A stretch of DNA of 64,000 nucleotides from Aerococcaceae bacterium DSM 111022. GTDB lineage: Bacteria; Bacillota; Bacilli; Lactobacillales; Aerococcaceae. Location of the stretch: positions 186,001-250,000 of the forward strand of contig JACBXO010000003.1 of assembly GCA_015863195.1 (NCBI GenBank), written 5' to 3'. Below, piece by piece: positions 52,354 through 60,410 of this stretch. The number at the start of each line of letters is the position of its first letter. Within the stretch, counting starts at the first letter, position 1. Under the pieces are notes generated by a model. The model was not told the origin of the DNA and made no database searches. It worked only from the letters and a program-made list of their open reading frames with translations. The translations under genes and the position numbers were made by a program.

Positions 52354-55138
52354 ACAAATTGATATTTATGGATATGGCAAATGGGTTGACCAGACATTTG
52401 AAATCAATGATGTACTGCAAGTTTTTTATGGACCTAATGAGTCTGGTAAATCAACGATTCAATCATTTATTCGAAGTATCCTTTTTGGTTTTCCAAGTAA
52501 ACGTCGCCGCAAAAATCAGATTAATCGCTTTGAACCAAAACATAGTGACACTTATGGTGGACGCTTACTGTTAACAGATACTGAATTTGGTGATGTTTGG
52601 GTTGAGCGAACAAATAATGGATTAAAACTAACGACTACTGAAGGTGACCGTTTAGAGCCAGAAACTTTAGACCAAATCTTAGGTGGCTTAGATGAAGTAT
52701 TATTTGATAGCTTTTATGGGTTTAATTTACAAAACTTACAGGAGCTAGCAAATGTGGGTTCAGAACAACTCAATGATTATTTCCTAAGTATTGGGACAAT
52801 GGGATCGGATAAGTTTTTAGCGATTGCAAAGCAATTTGAGAAAGAGTCCGATACACTTTATCGACCACAAGGAAGTAATCCGACTTTAAATAAAGCATTG
52901 ATTGAGTATGAGCGACTCGCTGAGCGTTTGGAAACAGCGCAGACGAAGAACAAAGCTTATAATTCATTGGTCATGCAACGTGATAAAGAAATCCAAGAAA
53001 TTGAACAATTAAATAAAGAAATTGAAGCAGTTGAGGAAAAACGTCGCGGTCAAGATCAATTAATGCATCGCTATGATATTTATTTAAAAAATATTGATAC
53101 CAAGCAACAATTAGCGGCATTAACTTTCACGGAAATTCCTGATGATGCAGCGACTAATTTAGCATATGCTCAAAAAATGGTGGATGAAAATAAAGAAAAT
53201 ATCACCAAAAATGAAGAGCGGATTGCACAATTCAAACAACAATTGGATGAATTAACACGTTTAAATTGGGCTAAAAATCATGAAGAAGAGCGGAAACAAT
53301 GGATAAAAAGTACGAATAAAATTAAAGATACACAAACTGAATTCGAACAAACAACGCGCTTCTTAGTCGACAAACAAACGCAACTACAGTCGATTGCGCA
53401 AAAGAGTCAATTTTATCCAGAAAAAATGCCCCAACAAGATGAGTACAATAAACAAGTTGAGGCTGGGTTAAATATTCAATTAGAACGCATCGAAACACAA
53501 CAAGAAATCGATGATGTCCAAGCAGAACGCCGATTCTATATTGATCAGCGTAAAGAACAACAAAGTTATTCAACCACTGTTCGCCAACAAATCGTGACAC
53601 TTGAAAGTCAACGTCTCAACGATGAAGAACGCTTAATTCAAGAAACTTCATTGAAAGAATATATGTTTGGTATTATTTTTATCGTCGTTGGTATCGTCTT
53701 TTTAATTCAACAATATATTTCAAATAGTGCGTCACAAAACTTAATGATGTTAGCGGGCGCAATGGTTGTCGTCGGGATTGTGATTAGTTTGGTTGTTTTA
53801 AACAAACACCGCAAACTTTATCGAGCATTTAACACCAGTCCAATTATCGACAAACTCGACCAATTACATAACGACGAACAGCATTATATCAAGCATTCTA
53901 AAGAACTCGGCTCACAAATTACAGCGCGCGATGCCAAATTAAGTGAGCTAGCGGGTCAAATCGAATCCCTCGATCACGACGCACAAAAATGGCTCGTTAA
54001 TTTAGGATTCTACCCAACGGCAGATATGGATTTGATTTTAAAAACAAATCCAGTTGAAGAGTACTACACTGCCCAAGCGCAAGCCGAAGAGTATAAACAA
54101 GAGCTCGACAGATTAACCTTGGAAGTGACGAATTGGAAAGAAAATATCCGCCCATTACTCGACCGCTTCCCGATGGACGAAATCAACACCCGCGCCGTCA
54201 TTCGCCACCACGAAGAAATCGAAGCCGAACTCGCACAAACAATTCAGCAAGGCCAAGAATTAAATCGTAAAATAACGCAAGCTCAAGAAGAAATTGAGAA
54301 GAATAAGCAGTCGATTAAAGAGCATGAAACTACGATTGAAGATATCTTTAAAGTGACGCAGAGTGATAATTTAGAGCAATTTAATCAAAAAGTTGCGACA
54401 AACCAGCGTATCCAGTCGTTAGAAAAAGAACAAGCAATGTATCAAGAACAAATCGCTGAGCACTTAGAGGCATTAACAGCAATCGAAAGCAAACAAGCCC
54501 TAGTTGAAGACCATCAAAAATCAATGGTTGAACTCGATGTCTTCAAACGCAAGATCGAACCGCACCGCGGCCGTCGTGCTGATTTAACCGCTGAGATTAA
54601 ACAATTGGAACGTGATGGAACGGTTCAATTAATCAGTCAAGAATTAGCAGATAAAGAAGCCGAAGTACGTGACTTGATTTTAGTGTGGGGTAAAAAGCGT
54701 ATGGGTATGGAAATGTTATACCAGACGCTGCGTAAAGGGTTGGATAATCCACTACCAGAAATGACAGAAATCGCAACTGAAATCTTTAGTAAATTAAGTT
54801 ATGGACGCTATAAACAAGTCAAAATTAACAAAAAGGATATCCGAGTGGTGCATCATTCAGATGTATTGTTTGAACCTTATGAATTATCACAGGGGACATT
54901 GGAGCAATTATATATTGCCCTGCGTTTAGCCTTTATTATCAGTGCGAAAGATCTCGTTAAGATGCCAATTATTATTGACGATGCTTTCGTTAATTTTGAT
55001 GATATGAGAAAAGCAAGCATGTACCAGGTGCTTGATTCAATCGCAGAAGAGATCCAAATCTTATTCTTTACTTTCGACGAACAAATAAAAGAGATGTACC
55101 GCGAAGATCAAATTATTGATTTGACGGCAATTAAATAG
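52343..55138 (+). CDS. yhaN: SMC/Rad50-like ATPase YhaN
   Basis: 931 residues. Walker A Y-G-P-N-E-S-G-K-S-T near 29-38, long coiled coils (about 190-430 and 490-770), and Walker B I-I-I-D-D-A-F-V-N-F-D-D near 875. Between the coils lie two hydrophobic helices (about 439-457 and 467-487), so the ATPase may be tied to the membrane; this is unlike SbcC but, as I recall, is found in Firmicute YhaN proteins. It overlaps yhaO and precedes yhaM by 9 bases. Confidence 0.9.
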   Translation: MKIKQIDIYGYGKWVDQTFEINDVLQVFYGPNESGKSTIQSFIRSILFGFPSKRRRKNQINRFEPKHSDTYGGRLLLTDTEFGDVWVERTNNGLKLTTTEGDRLEPETLDQILGGLDEVLFDSFYGFNLQNLQELANVGSEQLNDYFLSIGTMGSDKFLAIAKQFEKESDTLYRPQGSNPTLNKALIEYERLAERLETAQTKNKAYNSLVMQRDKEIQEIEQLNKEIEAVEEKRRGQDQLMHRYDIYLKNIDTKQQLAALTFTEIPDDAATNLAYAQKMVDENKENITKNEERIAQFKQQLDELTRLNWAKNHEEERKQWIKSTNKIKDTQTEFEQTTRFLVDKQTQLQSIAQKSQFYPEKMPQQDEYNKQVEAGLNIQLERIETQQEIDDVQAERRFYIDQRKEQQSYSTTVRQQIVTLESQRLNDEERLIQETSLKEYMFGIIFIVVGIVFLIQQYISNSASQNLMMLAGAMVVVGIVISLVVLNKHRKLYRAFNTSPIIDKLDQLHNDEQHYIKHSKELGSQITARDAKLSELAGQIESLDHDAQKWLVNLGFYPTADMDLILKTNPVEEYYTAQAQAEEYKQELDRLTLEVTNWKENIRPLLDRFPMDEINTRAVIRHHEEIEAELAQTIQQGQELNRKITQAQEEIEKNKQSIKEHETTIEDIFKVTQSDNLEQFNQKVATNQRIQSLEKEQAMYQEQIAEHLEALTAIESKQALVEDHQKSMVELDVFKRKIEPHRGRRADLTAEIKQLERDGTVQLISQELADKEAEVRDLILVWGKKRMGMEMLYQTLRKGLDNPLPEMTEIATEIFSKLSYGRYKQVKINKKDIRVVHHSDVLFEPYELSQGTLEQLYIALRLAFIISAKDLVKMPIIIDDAFVNFDDMRKASMYQVLDSIAEEIQILFFTFDEQIKEMYREDQIIDLTAIK

Positions 55139-55147
55139 GAGGGCATT

Positions 55148-56095
55148 ATGACTTTATTATATGATGTGGAACAGGGAGCGCAATTTGGTATCTTTGTATT
55201 AATTAAAGCAGCCGATTTGAGAACTGCGCGCAATGGTAATCCATTTATTGCCTTTAGATTTCAGGACAAATCGGGCGCGATGGATGGGATGTTTTGGTCG
55301 GCAACACCGGAACAAATTGAGACTTTCCAAGCGGGTCGTGTCGTTTTCTTAAAAGGGCGCCGCGATACTTATAATGGGACACCTCAGGTGAAAATTGAGG
55401 CACTGCGTTTAGCGGAATCAGATGAACCAAATGATCCAAAATTATATGTTGAATCGATTGAGGAGAGTGCGGATGATTTACGTGAGGCGTTAAATGACTT
55501 CATGTACCGCATTCATGAACCGAATATTTCGCGCGTGGTGCGCCGTATTGTGCAGGAACATAATGAAGATTTCTTCGCTTATCCTGCCGCAAAAAGAATG
55601 CATCATGCGGTTGCCGGGGGCTTGAGTTTACACACGGTCACAATGTTACGCATTGCGGATCAGTTAGTGAAAATCTACCCAGAACTTAATGAAAGCTTGT
55701 TATTCGGGGGAATTATTCTTCATGATATCGGTAAAACGATTGAATTATCAGGCGTTCTGTCAACGGAATATACTTTACGTGGTAAACTGCAAGGCCATAT
55801 TATTATTATGGACGAGTTAATTGACCGCGCAAGTATTCAACTTGGTATTAATCCAGATGAAAATGAGCCTATTATCTTACTGAAACACGTTGTCCTAGCT
55901 CACCATGGTAAGCAAGAATATGGAAGTCCAGTCTTGCCACAATTAATGGAAGCAGAAATTATCCACTATATTGATGACATGGACGCGAAAATGAATATGA
56001 TTTCTAGCGCATTAGGACAAACTGAAAAAGGCGATTTCAGTGCACAAATATTTGCATTAGACCGCCGCCAAATTTACAAACCAACTTTTAATTAG
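55148..56095 (+). CDS. yhaM: 3'-5' exoribonuclease YhaM
   Basis: 315 residues: N-terminal OB fold (about 12-90, with G-N-P-F-I-A-F-R-F-Q-D-K) and an HD domain with H-H-A-V-A-G-G-L-S-L-H near 153 and H-D-I-G-K near 192. YhaM trims RNA and single-stranded DNA from the 3' end and needs Mn or Co ions. AGGAGGG precedes the ATG. It completes the yhaO-yhaN-yhaM unit. Confidence 0.94.
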   Translation: MTLLYDVEQGAQFGIFVLIKAADLRTARNGNPFIAFRFQDKSGAMDGMFWSATPEQIETFQAGRVVFLKGRRDTYNGTPQVKIEALRLAESDEPNDPKLYVESIEESADDLREALNDFMYRIHEPNISRVVRRIVQEHNEDFFAYPAAKRMHHAVAGGLSLHTVTMLRIADQLVKIYPELNESLLFGGIILHDIGKTIELSGVLSTEYTLRGKLQGHIIIMDELIDRASIQLGINPDENEPIILLKHVVLAHHGKQEYGSPVLPQLMEAEIIHYIDDMDAKMNMISSALGQTEKGDFSAQIFALDRRQIYKPTFN

Positions 56096-56106
56096 AGGAG
56101 CTATTT

Positions 56107-56688
56107 ATGAACGAACATAACGATCATCACCACCATCATCACGACCACGATCATGGGCATCATCACCATCATCATGACCACGATCATGAACATGGCCGAG
56201 ACTTTGACGGTTTAGACCACAATCACGGACGTGAGGTTACTTTAGAAGCAGAAATCGAAGCAGGCATCAAACAAATTTGGTCCGTTTTAACAGACAATGT
56301 TAAAATCAAAGAATGGTTCAATGAGCTACATATCAATGAATTAAAAGCAGGTGGCAGCATCTCATTCTTACTTCAAGACGAAGAAATTGCCCGCTATTTA
56401 ATCACTGATTTAGAAGAACCACACACATTCGGTTTCACTTGGGGTGAAGACGGCGACAGCATCGTCAACTTCGAGCTGGAAGAAATCGACGCGGGAACAA
56501 CTTTACTGAAATTCTCAGAATGGGTCCCAGAAGTGACCGAGCACACAGTCAAAGACGTCACTGGCTGGTATGTCTGCATGGAGGTCATTGGTCAAATCGT
56601 TGAAGGCCGTGAACCAATCAATCGCCCCCAACATTTCGCCGCCGCGTTCAAAGAAATCCAAGTATTACTCGCAGACGACCTCGCATAA
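56107..56688 (+). CDS. SRPBCC (AHSA1-like) domain protein with a histidine-rich N-terminus
   Basis: 193 residues. Residues 1-40 are almost only His, Asp, Gly and Glu (two runs of six His, plus H-D-H-D-H and H-N-H-G). Then a START-like AHSA1 domain follows: V-T-L-E-A-E-I-E, I-W-S-V-L-T-D, I-K-E-W-F near 66 and F-S-E-W-V near 138, ending with G-W-Y near 154. The His/Asp region looks like a metal-storing tail. It lies 11 bases after yhaM with GAGGAG, so it is probably co-transcribed. Function is unknown; metal buffering or stress-related small-molecule binding are possible. Confidence 0.85.
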   Translation: MNEHNDHHHHHHDHDHGHHHHHHDHDHEHGRDFDGLDHNHGREVTLEAEIEAGIKQIWSVLTDNVKIKEWFNELHINELKAGGSISFLLQDEEIARYLITDLEEPHTFGFTWGEDGDSIVNFELEEIDAGTTLLKFSEWVPEVTEHTVKDVTGWYVCMEVIGQIVEGREPINRPQHFAAAFKEIQVLLADDLA

Positions 56689-56698
56689 TTCAAAATCT

Positions 56699-56738
56699 CA
56701 AAAGCAGTTGACTATTTGGTTAGTCAACTGCTTTTTTG
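56699..56738 (+). terminator. Terminator of the yhaONM unit
   Basis: AAAAGCAGTTGACTA pairs with TAGTCAACTGCTTTT, then more T. Confidence 0.9.
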
Positions 56739-56835
56739 TTTGGGGAAAGTATGGTATTGATTTTTGAGGAGATAGCTCCGAACGGGTCGGTAGTGATTTT
56801 GAACGCTGTGATTTTTAAAAATACTGAGCTTATTT

Positions 56836-57025
56836 TTCTGAGAAGTTATACGCACACACGTCTCTCAAGAATATAATGAATCAAAAGGAATTTATATCAA
56901 AATACGAGGCTAGTATCCTGATGCAAAACAATGGATTCAAAAGGAAAGAGTCGGCAGACCGACTCTATTTTATTTATAAAGTGGCTATACTAAGCAGTCA
57001 ATTTCGGAAGAAATTGATCACTGAT
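56836..57025. repeat. Array A remnant and composite dispersed repeat, copy 3
   Basis: A single GAGAAGTTATACGCA half-site (56840-56856) is followed by ATGAATCAAAAGGAA, then ATGGATTCAAAAGGAAAGAG with hairpin AGAGTCGGC-AGA-CCGACTCT (about 56947-56966) and GTCAATTTC-GGAA-GAAATTGA (about 56997-57017). Modules match 21250-21373 and 16380-16478. Nothing else is recognised in 56739-57285. Confidence 0.55.
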
Positions 57026-57301
57026 TTTAATGATGGTAGAACTTTATGAGAGAGTAAAAGTTACGGCAAAGAAGTGAGTGACCAAGTCTGAAAAATATAA
57101 GAAGTTATAATCGATGTGGCTGTTGACACAGATCCGTTAGTTTTGTGTGCTTCGAGCTATACTTTTGTAGGAGAATATTTGAATTTAAAATTAATTCTTA
57201 TGATACGTGAAAATAAATGGAAATTTTCATAATTAAGTCATAATTGAATGATAAATTAGAAGTGTAGAAAAAGGACGGAAGATAATTTGGAGGTTGAGAT
57301 A

Positions 57302-57973
57302 ATGGTGGCTAAATTTAAACAGAATTCAAGAGTGTATTTTTTATTCTGGGTGTTAATTGCAGTATTGTCAATGCTTGTATTTCCGTCGCTTTCAGTGAAT
57401 GCACAAACTCAGGCTGAGGAGAGTCAATCTATTTCCTTAACACCATATTTGCCATATTATCATTTTATTGAATATAGTTATCAGGGGGATCAGGTTAATT
57501 ATTCTAATTATAGTATGATTTTAGAATTTAGCAGTGATGCCAATGGTAAATTTCAAATTGTCGCAATTTCTGATCAATCACAAACAGCCATTATTTATCA
57601 ATTAACTGATTATGGTTTGTATGAATTAGCTCGCTTTGAAAATTACATGGAAGTAAGTGATTTGCGCTATACTCCAGAAGCGAGTGAAGGTAAAGGAGCA
57701 TTAATTTTCCCCACTAAAGTATCCCAAGGGATGACTTATCAAGGTGGCGAAAATAATGCGTCACAATATACTGTATCAGAAATTTTAGATTCAATCGAAA
57801 TGAATGGCGTTACTTATGAGAGTATCGTTGTTATCAATGAAAAGCGCGGTGAAGAGCAGTTTGATCATTACTATGCGCCTGATTATGGGCTGATAGCAGT
57901 AGAACAAATTAATCCAGACCAGACACGCTCGACCGTATTTCAACTACTTTCAACTGACGGCTATTTACATTAG
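57302..57973 (+). CDS. Secreted single-domain relative of the 25017-26264 protein
   Basis: 223 residues. A signal peptide ends near residue 36 (V-N-A before Q-T). One domain follows with the same landmarks as the two-domain protein: an opening Y-L-P-Y-Y-H-F, I-I-Y-Q-L-T-D-Y-G-L-Y-E-L-A, Y-T-V-S-E-I-L, N-G-V-T-Y-E-S-I-V-V-I and H-Y-Y-A-P-D-Y-G. GGAGG favours the ATG at 57302; an in-frame TTG at 57287 overlaps that site. Function unknown. Confidence 0.85.
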   Translation: MVAKFKQNSRVYFLFWVLIAVLSMLVFPSLSVNAQTQAEESQSISLTPYLPYYHFIEYSYQGDQVNYSNYSMILEFSSDANGKFQIVAISDQSQTAIIYQLTDYGLYELARFENYMEVSDLRYTPEASEGKGALIFPTKVSQGMTYQGGENNASQYTVSEILDSIEMNGVTYESIVVINEKRGEEQFDHYYAPDYGLIAVEQINPDQTRSTVFQLLSTDGYLH

Positions 57974-57977
57974 TCAG

Positions 57978-58006
57978 TTGAAAGTAACATGAAAGTGCGG
58001 TATAAT
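57978..58006 (+). promoter_or_regulatory. tRNA-Arg promoter
   Basis: TTGAAA (57978-57983), 17-base spacer, perfect TATAAT (58001-58006), 11 bases before the tRNA. Confidence 0.8.
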
Positions 58007-58017
58007 GGGGTGGTTAT

Positions 58018-58089
58018 GCACCCATAGTGTAGTGGATATCACATGAGATTCCGGTTCTCATAACGGGGGTTCGACTCCCTCTGGGTGTA
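58018..58089 (+). tRNA. tRNA-Arg (anticodon CCG)
   Basis: Acceptor arms GCACCCA and TGGGTGT (G-U at the end), discriminator A at 58089, anticodon stem TGAGA/TCTCA around loop TTCCGGT, giving anticodon CCG for codon CGG. The T arm has GGGGG-TTCGACT-CCCTC. CCA is not encoded. It stands alone between its own promoter and terminator. Confidence 0.93.
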
Positions 58090-58093
58090 TAGT

Positions 58094-58148
58094 TAAATAC
58101 GTACATTGTATAGTGCCATATGGTCTATACAATGTACGTATTTTTTTA
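58094..58148 (+). terminator. Terminator of tRNA-Arg
   Basis: AAATACGTACATTGTATAG and CTATACAATGTACGTATTT form a perfect 19-base stem, followed by T tract. Confidence 0.95.
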
Positions 58149-58242
58149 ATAGCCACCTTTTTTAATGCCCAAAACACCTGTATCATTAGTCCGTTAGGCT
58201 AAAATGTGTTATTCTTAAAGAAAGATTTAAAGGAGCATTCAA

Positions 58243-58668
58243 ATGACAGATTGTATTTTTTGTAAATTAATTAGCGGCGAAATTCCAACAAATAAAGTCT
58301 ACGAAGATGATGAAATTTTTGCCTTTCTAGACATGACACAAGTAACAAAAGGCCACACACTCGTTGTCCCTAAAAAACATGTCAAAGATATTTATGATTA
58401 TGACAGTGAATTAGCGGGGAAGGTATTCTCTAGAATTCCTAGAATTGCAACTGCGATCGAAGCAGCCTTTCCAGAGTCTAAAGGATTAAATATAATTAAT
58501 AATAACCGCGAGGTGGCATATCAATCAGTGTTTCATTCGCATTTACATTTAATTCCACGTTATTCCACTGAAGATGACTTTAAAATGTCGATGATAGATA
58601 ATGGCGAAAAATATACTCAAGAAGAATTGCAAGAAATTGCATCAAAAATTAACCAGGAAATTAAATAA
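58243..58668 (+). CDS. hit: HIT family protein
   Basis: 141-residue nucleotide hydrolase/transferase. C-I-F-C near the start, then the histidine triad H-S-H-L-H-L-I-P near 98-105 (HxHxH). AAAGGAG precedes the ATG. The order hit, YtxH protein, prsA resembles the hit-yhaH-prsA region of Bacillus. Confidence 0.95.
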   Translation: MTDCIFCKLISGEIPTNKVYEDDEIFAFLDMTQVTKGHTLVVPKKHVKDIYDYDSELAGKVFSRIPRIATAIEAAFPESKGLNIINNNREVAYQSVFHSHLHLIPRYSTEDDFKMSMIDNGEKYTQEELQEIASKINQEIK

Positions 58669-58689
58669 GACTAGTGAAGGAGGATTAGG

Positions 58690-59046
58690 ATGGCAGGATT
58701 TGGATCCGGTTTATTTTGGGGTGCAGTATTCGGAGGTTTAGCTGGCCTAATGAATGCACCGCGAAAAGGGAAAGAAACAAGAGAACTTGTTAAATTAAAA
58801 ATTGATCAAACGACTGAAGATGTGAATGACTTACGTTTTAAAATTGATAATTTATCTACAGCAGTGAGCCGTCTAACCAATGAGGGAATAGGCGCTGTTC
58901 ATGAGGCAAGCCAAGATATTCAAACGGCGCTTCGTCAATTCGATGAAGAATCGAGTCCCCGCGTTAAGCGGGTCGAAAGACATGTTGAGGTTTTACAAAA
59001 AGATATCGAACAAGCAAGCGAAGCATTTTCGAATGAGAAAGTTTAA
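58690..59046 (+). CDS. YtxH-domain protein (YhaH-like)
   Basis: 118 residues. A glycine-rich hydrophobic N-terminal helix (G-S-G-L-F-W-G-A-V-F-G-G-L-A-G-L) is followed by P-R-K-G-K-E-T-R, the YtxH mark, and a long amphipathic coiled coil. Probably a membrane-linked small protein; role unknown. GAAGGAGG precedes the ATG. Confidence 0.82.
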   Translation: MAGFGSGLFWGAVFGGLAGLMNAPRKGKETRELVKLKIDQTTEDVNDLRFKIDNLSTAVSRLTNEGIGAVHEASQDIQTALRQFDEESSPRVKRVERHVEVLQKDIEQASEAFSNEKV

Positions 59047-59079
59047 TTTTTCGTTATACCTTTCATATGTGAAGAATCA

Positions 59080-59105
59080 TGTAAAAATTATGTAAAAATT
59101 GTAAA
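59080..59105 (+). promoter_or_regulatory. WalR-type box upstream of prsA
   Basis: TGTAAA (59080-59085), 5 bases, TGTAAA (59091-59096) fits the WalR/VicR consensus TGTWAH-N5-TGTWAH exactly; a third TGTAAA starts at 59100. It lies 70-95 bases before the prsA start. Confidence 0.5.
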
Positions 59106-59174
59106 TTTCAGAGATTATTTGATTTGTTGTGATATAGTATAGACTATACAATAATAGTTAGGAGCATTTTCTAA

Positions 59175-60239
59175 ATGAAAAAATCATTATTAAAATTATC
59201 AACCATCGCTTTAACAGCTGCGACTTTATTAACTTCAGGTGCATCTGTAGCATTTGCGCAAGATGATGCAATCGCAACAATTGGTGAGACAACAATTACT
59301 CAAGACCAATTTTATGAAGCAATGAAAAACTTATCAGGTGAAGTGACTTTAAGAACAATGATTCTTGAAGAAGTTTTAAAACAAAATGTTGAAGACGCTG
59401 AAGCATTACAAACTGCAGCAGATGAAGAAGTTCAAGCTCAAGTTGAAGAAGCTGGTGGAGAAGAAGCTTTTGACCAATTATTAGCTTACCAACAATTAGG
59501 AACAATTGAAGAATATACATACCAAGTATTTGTTCGTAACATGTTCCAAAATGTGGTTGAACAACATATTGATATGTCGGATGAAGCAATTCAAACTTAT
59601 TATGATGAGTCATACCAAACACCAATGGAAGCTCAACATATTTTAGTTGAAACTGAAGAAGAAGCGCAAAACGTTTTAACACGTTTAGAAGAAGGCGAAG
59701 AGTTTGACGCTTTAGCTCAAGAATTATCATTAGACTCAACAGCAGCAAATGGTGGTTTATTAGGTGAATTCACTGAAGGCCAAATGGTTCCAGAATTTGA
59801 AGAAGCTGTTAAAAATGGAACAAATGGTGAAGTAGTTCCTGAGCCAGTTGAATCAGAATATGGTTTCCACGTGATCAAAGTTTTAAACAATGGTGAAAAA
59901 CAACCACTAGACGAAATCAGAGATGAAGTAGTTGAGCAATACAAATTATCTAAATTTGCAGACTCAACATTTGCATACGGAGTTGTTGGTCGCTTAATTG
60001 AAGAAGCTGGATTAACAATCAATGATGAAGATTTACAAGGTGTTGTGGATGACTTAATCGAGTTAGGTCAAGAACCTGCAGAAGAAGAAGCAGCATCAAC
60101 CGAAGGTGAATCGGCAGAAGGCGAATCAGCTGCGTCTGAAGAAGCACCAGCTGAGGAATCGGCGACTGAAGAGTCAGCAGCGGAAGAGTCAGCAACAGAA
60201 GAAGCTCCAGCAGAAGAAGAAACTGAATCTGCAGAATAA
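59175..60239 (+). CDS. prsA: PrsA-type foldase (peptidyl-prolyl isomerase), without lipobox
   Basis: Helps exported proteins fold outside the membrane. 354 residues: signal peptide to about residue 29 (A-F-A before Q-D), chaperone part, parvulin domain (about 155-245, with A-Q-H-I-L-V near 155 and G-L-L-G-E-F-T near 195, ending G-F-H-V-I-K-V), and an acidic tail of about 55 Ala/Glu/Ser residues. Most PrsA proteins are lipoproteins with a cysteine; this one has none, so it may be released or wall-held. A WalR-like box and A/T-rich promoter region precede it. Confidence 0.92.
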   Translation: MKKSLLKLSTIALTAATLLTSGASVAFAQDDAIATIGETTITQDQFYEAMKNLSGEVTLRTMILEEVLKQNVEDAEALQTAADEEVQAQVEEAGGEEAFDQLLAYQQLGTIEEYTYQVFVRNMFQNVVEQHIDMSDEAIQTYYDESYQTPMEAQHILVETEEEAQNVLTRLEEGEEFDALAQELSLDSTAANGGLLGEFTEGQMVPEFEEAVKNGTNGEVVPEPVESEYGFHVIKVLNNGEKQPLDEIRDEVVEQYKLSKFADSTFAYGVVGRLIEEAGLTINDEDLQGVVDDLIELGQEPAEEEAASTEGESAEGESAASEEAPAEESATEESAAEESATEEAPAEEETESAE

Positions 60240-60252
60240 TCATTTAAAATTT

Positions 60253-60284
60253 TAGACGAATACTTCGGTATTCGTCTATTTTCT
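60253..60284 (+). terminator. Terminator of prsA
   Basis: AGACGAATAC-TTCG-GTATTCGTCT, a perfect stem with a UUCG tetraloop, then ATTTTCTT. Confidence 0.85.
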
Positions 60285-60304
60285 TACCTAATTTTAATAA
60301 GGAT

Positions 60305-60321
60305 TGTAAAGATTCTGTAAA
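60305..60321 (+). promoter_or_regulatory. WalR-type box upstream of the acidic lipoprotein gene
   Basis: TGTAAA (60305-60310), GATTC, TGTAAA (60316-60321): an exact match to TGTWAH-N5-TGTWAH, about 90 bases before the start codon. Confidence 0.5.
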
Positions 60322-60410
60322 TGAAGGCGTTTCATTACAAAAAAAGTCAATCTTGTTGTAAAATAAAATCAGTAGTTGTTTCAATAAATTAGAATTTGAG
60401 GAGAATGGTC

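Noticed and set aside
57287-57301. TTG start of the single-domain secreted protein at 57287
   Set aside because: It overlaps the GGAGG ribosome site that serves the ATG at 57302.
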